This document shows, piece by piece, positions 60,316 through 64,000 of a stretch of 64,000 bases of DNA. Numbering within the stretch: the stretch's first letter is position 1; each line of letters begins with the position of its first letter. The DNA comes from Oscillospiraceae bacterium (GTDB taxonomy: Bacteria; Bacillota; Clostridia; Oscillospirales; Oscillospiraceae): the NCBI GenBank assembly GCA_017398685.1, contig JAFQFH010000021.1, positions 1-64,000 on the forward strand. The letters are read 5' to 3'. The notes under the pieces were generated by a model. It was not told where the DNA came from and searched no databases. It saw only the letters and a program-made list of their open reading frames with translations. The position numbers and the translations under genes are program-made.

Positions 60316-60789
60316 ATGAGCAAAACACTTGTTGCCTACTTTTCAGCCACCGGCACCACTGCTGCCGCCGCAAAGCATCTTGCTGAGATACTTGAGGCCG
60401 ACATTTACGAGATAAAGCCGGAAGTACCCTATGTAAAGGCCGACCTTAACTGGCTCAATCCTCTCTCCCGCAGCACGAAAGAAATGAACGGCAAGAACGC
60501 ACGCCCCGCCATTATAAAGGGTGATGTGGATGTCTCCGGATATGACACGATATATCTGGGCTTTCCTATCTGGTGGTATATTGCACCTACTATTGTAAAC
60601 AGTTTCCTTGAAACTCAGGACTTTTCCGGAAAAAAGATAGTGCTGTTCGCCACCTCGGGCGGCAGTGATTTTGGCAAGGCGGCAAAAAAGCTCCAGCCCA
60701 GCTGTCCCGATGCCCTGATCGAAGAGGGCAAAGTGTTCAAGGGCAAGCCCTCAAAAGAGGATATTGAGGCCTGGATAAGGACACTTTAA
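60316..60789 (+). CDS. Flavodoxin
   Basis: A 157-residue FMN protein of the flavodoxin_4 type. The phosphate-binding loop is 'YFSATGTTAAAAKH' (9-22), with 'LGFPIWWYIAPTIVNSF' around the isoalloxazine and 'FATSGGSDFG' near the C-terminus. It may carry low-potential electrons in place of ferredoxin, or act as an NAD(P)H-linked reductase component. Monocistronic. Confidence 0.92.
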   Translation: MSKTLVAYFSATGTTAAAAKHLAEILEADIYEIKPEVPYVKADLNWLNPLSRSTKEMNGKNARPAIIKGDVDVSGYDTIYLGFPIWWYIAPTIVNSFLETQDFSGKKIVLFATSGGSDFGKAAKKLQPSCPDALIEEGKVFKGKPSKEDIEAWIRTL

Positions 60790-60840
60790 TGTTCTTAACG
60801 CAAATCCTGCTATCTTTCAATGTAATATATGCCTGATAAA

Positions 60841-60878
60841 ATGCACCCCGAAAGCCAGTCACTTTCGGGGTGCATTAT
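60841..60878 (+). terminator. Terminator of the flavodoxin gene
   Basis: ATGCACCCCGAAAG / CTTTCGGGGTGCAT stem followed by TATATTTTTC. The stem sequence is similar to the IS right end at 35602-35641, probably by chance. Confidence 0.85.
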
Positions 60879-60933
60879 ATTTTTCAATTTCAATGTCAAT
60901 TTTATGCTTGCCGGCTTTAGTTCCCATTTCGTT

Positions 60934-61707
60934 TTATTCTGCTTTTTTCCAGAGCCAAAGGGCATAGCCGCCGGAGATAAGAATAATAAGCAAAGCGCTG
61001 GAAAATTCTGCAACAAGCGGTGAGGCGCTGCCGGTAAAGCTCTCGCACAGCCGGGTAAATGCACCCTGCTCACGGGCAAAGACGCTGCTGCCGTTGACAA
61101 ACATGTGGCTTATGATGCAGGGCCATATACTGCCGCCCTTCAGGGCAATGAGCGTGTACATAAAGCCTATTGCAATGGCGTAGCAGACCTGCAACAGTGT
61201 TCCCACGGTGTCCGCCGTGTTTGCAAGATTTACAATATGCCCGATGCCGAAGGTGACTGCCGAGATTATTATTGCACTTTTAAGCCCGTCCTTCATTAAG
61301 GCCCTAAACAAAAAGCCGCGGAAAATCACTTCCTCCACATAGCCCGCCAATGCCAGATTCAGCATCATCAGAATTGACAGCGGCAAAGCAGCCGGGAGCC
61401 CAAGACCGTTTTTCAGGTTTATGCAGGACATGAGGATCAGCGGAATGAAATATAAAAACACCTTTATATTTCCCTTGAAAGAGCAAAGGCCGTATTTTTC
61501 GCCAAGCTTATGTTTTGACACCCATGCGCCTGCCAGCACTGCCAGAAGCAGAATACAGCCTACAGGCACAAGAAGCTGCGGCACAGTCTTGGCTGCCAGA
61601 TCATCAAAGCCGCCGCAAAAGCGAAGGGCGATATTCATGCCAAGAACATAAAGGCCTATCCACAAAAGGGCAAAGGCCAGTTCATTTTTATCGTAGAGTT
61701 TTTTCAT
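60934..61707 (-). CDS. CPBP-family intramembrane metalloprotease
   Basis: A 257-residue, about eight-span protein of the Abi/CPBP (CAAX-like) protease family. The catalytic motif is EExxxR in 'GYVEEVIFRGFLFRAL' (about 137-152), with later metal/His motifs 'FGIGHIVNL' and 'CIISHMFVNGSS'. Such proteins process or protect against peptides in some bacteria; no bacteriocin genes are nearby. About 60 nt downstream of the phosphoribosyltransferase terminator. Confidence 0.9.
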   Translation of the reverse strand: MKKLYDKNELAFALLWIGLYVLGMNIALRFCGGFDDLAAKTVPQLLVPVGCILLLAVLAGAWVSKHKLGEKYGLCSFKGNIKVFLYFIPLILMSCINLKNGLGLPAALPLSILMMLNLALAGYVEEVIFRGFLFRALMKDGLKSAIIISAVTFGIGHIVNLANTADTVGTLLQVCYAIAIGFMYTLIALKGGSIWPCIISHMFVNGSSVFAREQGAFTRLCESFTGSASPLVAEFSSALLIILISGGYALWLWKKAE

Positions 61708-61726
61708 TATTTTTCACCAAAGCACA

Positions 61727-61755
61727 AAGCCTCCGTGTATATACCACACGGAGGC
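61727..61755 (-). terminator. Terminator of the phosphoribosyltransferase gene
   Basis: AAGCCTCCGTGT / ACACGGAGGCT stem followed leftward by TTTGTG. Confidence 0.8.
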
Positions 61756-61770
61756 TCAGATAATTTTATA

Positions 61771-62325
61771 TTACTCCTTCACGCTGCCGTCGGCATTGAA
61801 GAGGGGCAGAGGGGCAAGGCAGATAATGTCACTTCTGTCAGCGGCTGCGCCTTCAGCCAGAACTGCCATGCGGCCTGCAACGATACCGCCGCACTTTTCA
61901 ACCAGCTGCTCAACTGCGTAAAGAGACTCACCGGTGGATATAACGTCATCAATGATGAGCATACGCTTGCCCCGGATGAACTCTGCATCGGTCTGGTCGA
62001 GAATAAGGGTCTGGACAGCGTCAGTGGTGATGGACTTCACGTCCACGGAGAAAACGCCCTGCATATAGGCCTTGGCCTTCTTGCGGGCCACAAAGTACTT
62101 GTTTGCGCCGCTCTGGCGGGCCATTTCATAAACCAGAGGGATGGCCTTGGCTTCAGGGGCAATAAGATAGTCATACTCGGGTGCGCGCTCAAGAAGCTTT
62201 TCTGCGCTGTGGACAGTCAGCTCAACATCGCCGAAAATAACGAAAGCGGCGATATAAAGATCGTCAGTTACCTTGCAAACAGGCAGCTCTCTTTTTAAGC
62301 CGGCAATGTCCATCTCGTAAGTCAT
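61771..62325 (-). CDS. Purine-type phosphoribosyltransferase (Apt-like)
   Basis: A 184-residue type I phosphoribosyltransferase. The PRPP loop is 'RMLIIDDVISTGESLYAVEQL' shortened here as IDDVISTGES at about residues 125-134, with 'IAPEAKAIPLVYEMAR' (flexible loop region) and 'NKYFVARKKAKAYM'. It resembles the adenine/xanthine phosphoribosyltransferase branch; the base used cannot be told from sequence alone. Single gene. Confidence 0.85.
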   Translation of the reverse strand: MTYEMDIAGLKRELPVCKVTDDLYIAAFVIFGDVELTVHSAEKLLERAPEYDYLIAPEAKAIPLVYEMARQSGANKYFVARKKAKAYMQGVFSVDVKSITTDAVQTLILDQTDAEFIRGKRMLIIDDVISTGESLYAVEQLVEKCGGIVAGRMAVLAEGAAADRSDIICLAPLPLFNADGSVKE

Positions 62326-62425
62326 TTTTTCTTCCTCCTGAGAAGTATATTTTTACAACACATCTATTCTACAATATATTGCGGAAAAATCAAGAGTATT
62401 CTACAGTTTTCACACCGGAAAGCAC

Positions 62426-62456
62426 AACAAAGGGCCGCACTTGCGTGACGGCCCTT
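62426..62456 (-). terminator. Terminator of the HtrA gene
   Basis: AAGGGCCG / CGGCCCTT stem with an inner CAC/GTG pair, followed leftward by TTTGTTGTG. Confidence 0.75.
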
Positions 62457-62538
62457 CGTTGTTGTTGGGAGAAAAGAGAGGATAGGAGTAGAAAAGTAGC
62501 AAATTAAAGTGTGTCGGCTATAGTCCGACATCCGGCCC

Positions 62539-63948
62539 TTACTGGACAGGCTGGGCATTTTCCGGCTGGGCCTCGTCAAAGGTGATGGAGAGGGTCATAC
62601 TCTCTCCGGCACGGAAGAGGACAAGCTCGGTGGTATCGCCGGCGGAGAACTGCTTCACCGCGCTCTTGAGGGCGTTGTAGCTGTCTATCTCATAGTCGCC
62701 CAGCTGGGTGATGATGTCGCCGGTCTGGATGCCGGCGGTTTCGGCGCAACTGCCTTCCTCGACACCGGCCACGTATGCGCCGATGGGCATACCGTAGTAC
62801 TGGCTGTACATGGAGTTGTAGCGGTTATCAAGGGATACGCCCATATAGGCCTTGCCGGTGACATAGCCCTTGGTGATAAGGTCATTGGCAATGTCGGCGG
62901 CATCGTTGATGGGGATGGCGAAGCCCAGGCCCTCAACGCCGCTGCTGCTGTACTTGGCAGTGGCCACGCCGATGACCTCACCCTGACTGTTGTAGACAGG
63001 GCCGCCGGAGTTGCCGGAGTTGATGGCGGCATCCAGCTGGAACATGTTTATGGCAGCGGTGTTGGCCTCGGTATTGATAAGGCGGTCAAGAGCGCTGACA
63101 TAGCCGATGGTCATGGTAAACTCCAGCTCGCCAAGGGGATTGCCCACGGCGTAGAGCACATCGCCCACCTGCATCTGGTCGCTGTTGCCCAGGACTGCGG
63201 GGATGAGGCCTTCGGCCTCGATCTTCAGCACTGCCACGTCATTATCAGGCTCAAAGCCGATTATCTCAGCATCGTAGCGCTCACCCTCGTGAGTGATGAC
63301 ATTGACTGTGGAGTTGCTGGCATAGGCAGACTCAATAACATGGTAGTTGGTGAGAACATAACCGTCATCAGTGATGACAAAGCCGGAGCCTGTAACTGCA
63401 CTGGAGCTGGTCATACCGAAGAAGTTTGTGTAGGTTATCTCGGAGCTTATGCCCACTACCTGATCACAGGCCAGCTCATAAATGGCTGCGGGGGTAATGC
63501 CGCCTTCGGGAGCGGTCTGGACAGGTGCGACACTGACACCGTTGGAGGTTGTGAGGACGCTTCTTGAGTCCATAAGCTCCTGTATTTCAGTCTCCATGCC
63601 GTCAATGCGGTTTGAAAGGCTGAAGCCTACCAGAGCGCCGCCGCCCATGCTGCCCAGAAGGGCGCAGACAAGGCAGATGGCAATGAGCTTTACAGAGCTG
63701 TTGCCGTTTCTTTTCACCTTGGGCTCCTTCACCGGCTTCTGAGGGGGCTTATAGTATCTGGGTGGGACTGTGTTCTCACTGGCGGGAACATAGTGGGCGT
63801 CGGAATAGACGCTTTCGTTGAATTCGTTCTTGAAATGGTATTCGCCGTCCACACGGGGAGGCTCGGTTTTGGGTGGGGTATTCACCTGCTCGGTGACAGG
63901 GTTTTCATTTTCCACCACGCCGTCGGTTCTTATTTCGTTTTCTGTCAT
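62539..63948 (-). CDS. htrA: HtrA/DegP-type membrane-anchored serine protease
   Basis: A 469-residue surface protease for envelope protein quality control. It has a Pro/Glu-rich cytoplasmic tail (1-82), one membrane span (about 87-110), and a trypsin-like domain with His in 'LTNYHVIESA', Asp in 'EPDNDVAVLKI' and Ser in 'INSGNSGGPVYN'. The C-terminal PDZ domain (about 370-455) contains 'GAYVAGVEEGSCAETAGIQTGDIITQLG'-type sequence. This is the usual Gram-positive HtrA architecture. The upstream control region is cut by the window edge. Confidence 0.94.
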   Translation of the reverse strand: MTENEIRTDGVVENENPVTEQVNTPPKTEPPRVDGEYHFKNEFNESVYSDAHYVPASENTVPPRYYKPPQKPVKEPKVKRNGNSSVKLIAICLVCALLGSMGGGALVGFSLSNRIDGMETEIQELMDSRSVLTTSNGVSVAPVQTAPEGGITPAAIYELACDQVVGISSEITYTNFFGMTSSSAVTGSGFVITDDGYVLTNYHVIESAYASNSTVNVITHEGERYDAEIIGFEPDNDVAVLKIEAEGLIPAVLGNSDQMQVGDVLYAVGNPLGELEFTMTIGYVSALDRLINTEANTAAINMFQLDAAINSGNSGGPVYNSQGEVIGVATAKYSSSGVEGLGFAIPINDAADIANDLITKGYVTGKAYMGVSLDNRYNSMYSQYYGMPIGAYVAGVEEGSCAETAGIQTGDIITQLGDYEIDSYNALKSAVKQFSAGDTTELVLFRAGESMTLSITFDEAQPENAQPVQ

Positions 63949-64000
63949 ATTATTATTCCTCTATATACATGAGTTTTAAAGTTTCTGAGAAGCTTTAAAG

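Noticed and set aside
60841..60878. Similarity of the flavodoxin terminator to the IS right end as an IS remnant
   Set aside because: The shared block (ATGCACCCCGAAAG) is short, the stem is a normal terminator in the right place, and no other IS sequence is present.
1..64000. CRISPR array, prophage, toxin-antitoxin or secondary-metabolite cluster
   Set aside because: No regularly spaced repeats, phage structural genes, toxin-antitoxin pairs or biosynthetic megagenes were seen. The only mobile element is the IS at 34360-35643.

Overview
The window looks like a chromosomal segment of an endospore-forming, anaerobic member of the Clostridia, most like the Oscillospiraceae/Ruminococcaceae. This is an inference from gene content: spoIIP with a sigma-E-like promoter, reverse rubrerythrin and a short rubredoxin, an Rnf-type cluster, a biotin-dependent Na+-pumping decarboxylase operon, a type III pantothenate kinase paired with an ECF S component, and single-subunit GlyRS. 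Coding density is high, most genes start with strong GGAGG-type ribosome sites, and convergent genes are separated by clear hairpin terminators. No rRNA, CRISPR array or prophage was seen. There is one tRNA (Leu-CAG) and one IS3-family insertion sequence.

Layout. 0-10 kb: tRNA-Leu, a DUF975 membrane protein, rodA (apparent AUA start), an AT-rich GT-C-like membrane protein, tsaE-tsaB-upp, then a leftward run rsmI / methyltransferase / rpiB / DUF4015-type protein / a 56-residue membrane microprotein carrying the signature loop of the Na+-decarboxylase beta subunit. 10-20 kb: zinc-ribbon protein, hpf, a membrane-anchored LRR protein coupled to an unknown membrane protein, an M29-type aminopeptidase, an acyltransferase, rubredoxin and rubrerythrin (with a palindromic operator on its promoter), spoIIP, a TSCPD protein and rsmG. 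20-34 kb: HAD phosphatase, orphan hypB, LCP protein, a large MBG-repeat surface protein, panT-like/coaX, ogt, polysaccharide deacetylase, glyS-nadE, an NhaC-type antiporter and a Cna-B surface protein. 34.3-35.7 kb: the IS element, sitting inside what was a terminator hairpin. 35.7-47 kb: PFL/ACT pair, zinc-ribbon protein, two-subunit aconitase X, htpG, hemW, VanW protein, metG.

47-54.5 kb is the most unusual part: one leftward operon encoding a secreted tandem-repeat protein, an ApbE flavin transferase lipoprotein, and RnfC, D, G, E, A, ending with a NusG-domain-II protein. No rnfB is present, and the four cysteines that hold the intramembrane 2Fe-2S cluster in canonical RnfA/RnfE are replaced. 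RnfG is double length with two flavinylation-like motifs. The operon starts at a good promoter followed by a GC-rich leader of about 130 nt that can form a pseudoknot. I read this as a divergent Rnf-like, flavin-rich membrane redox system rather than a standard ferredoxin:NAD+ oxidoreductase.

54.8-64 kb: a collagen-like protein, the oxaloacetate-decarboxylase-type operon (carboxyltransferase, gamma, biotin carrier, beta), degV, flavodoxin, a CPBP protease, a phosphoribosyltransferase and an HtrA protease near the right edge. Sodium energetics is a recurring theme (decarboxylase pump, Rnf-like complex, NhaC antiporter, the beta-subunit-like microprotein), but a functional link among them is inference.
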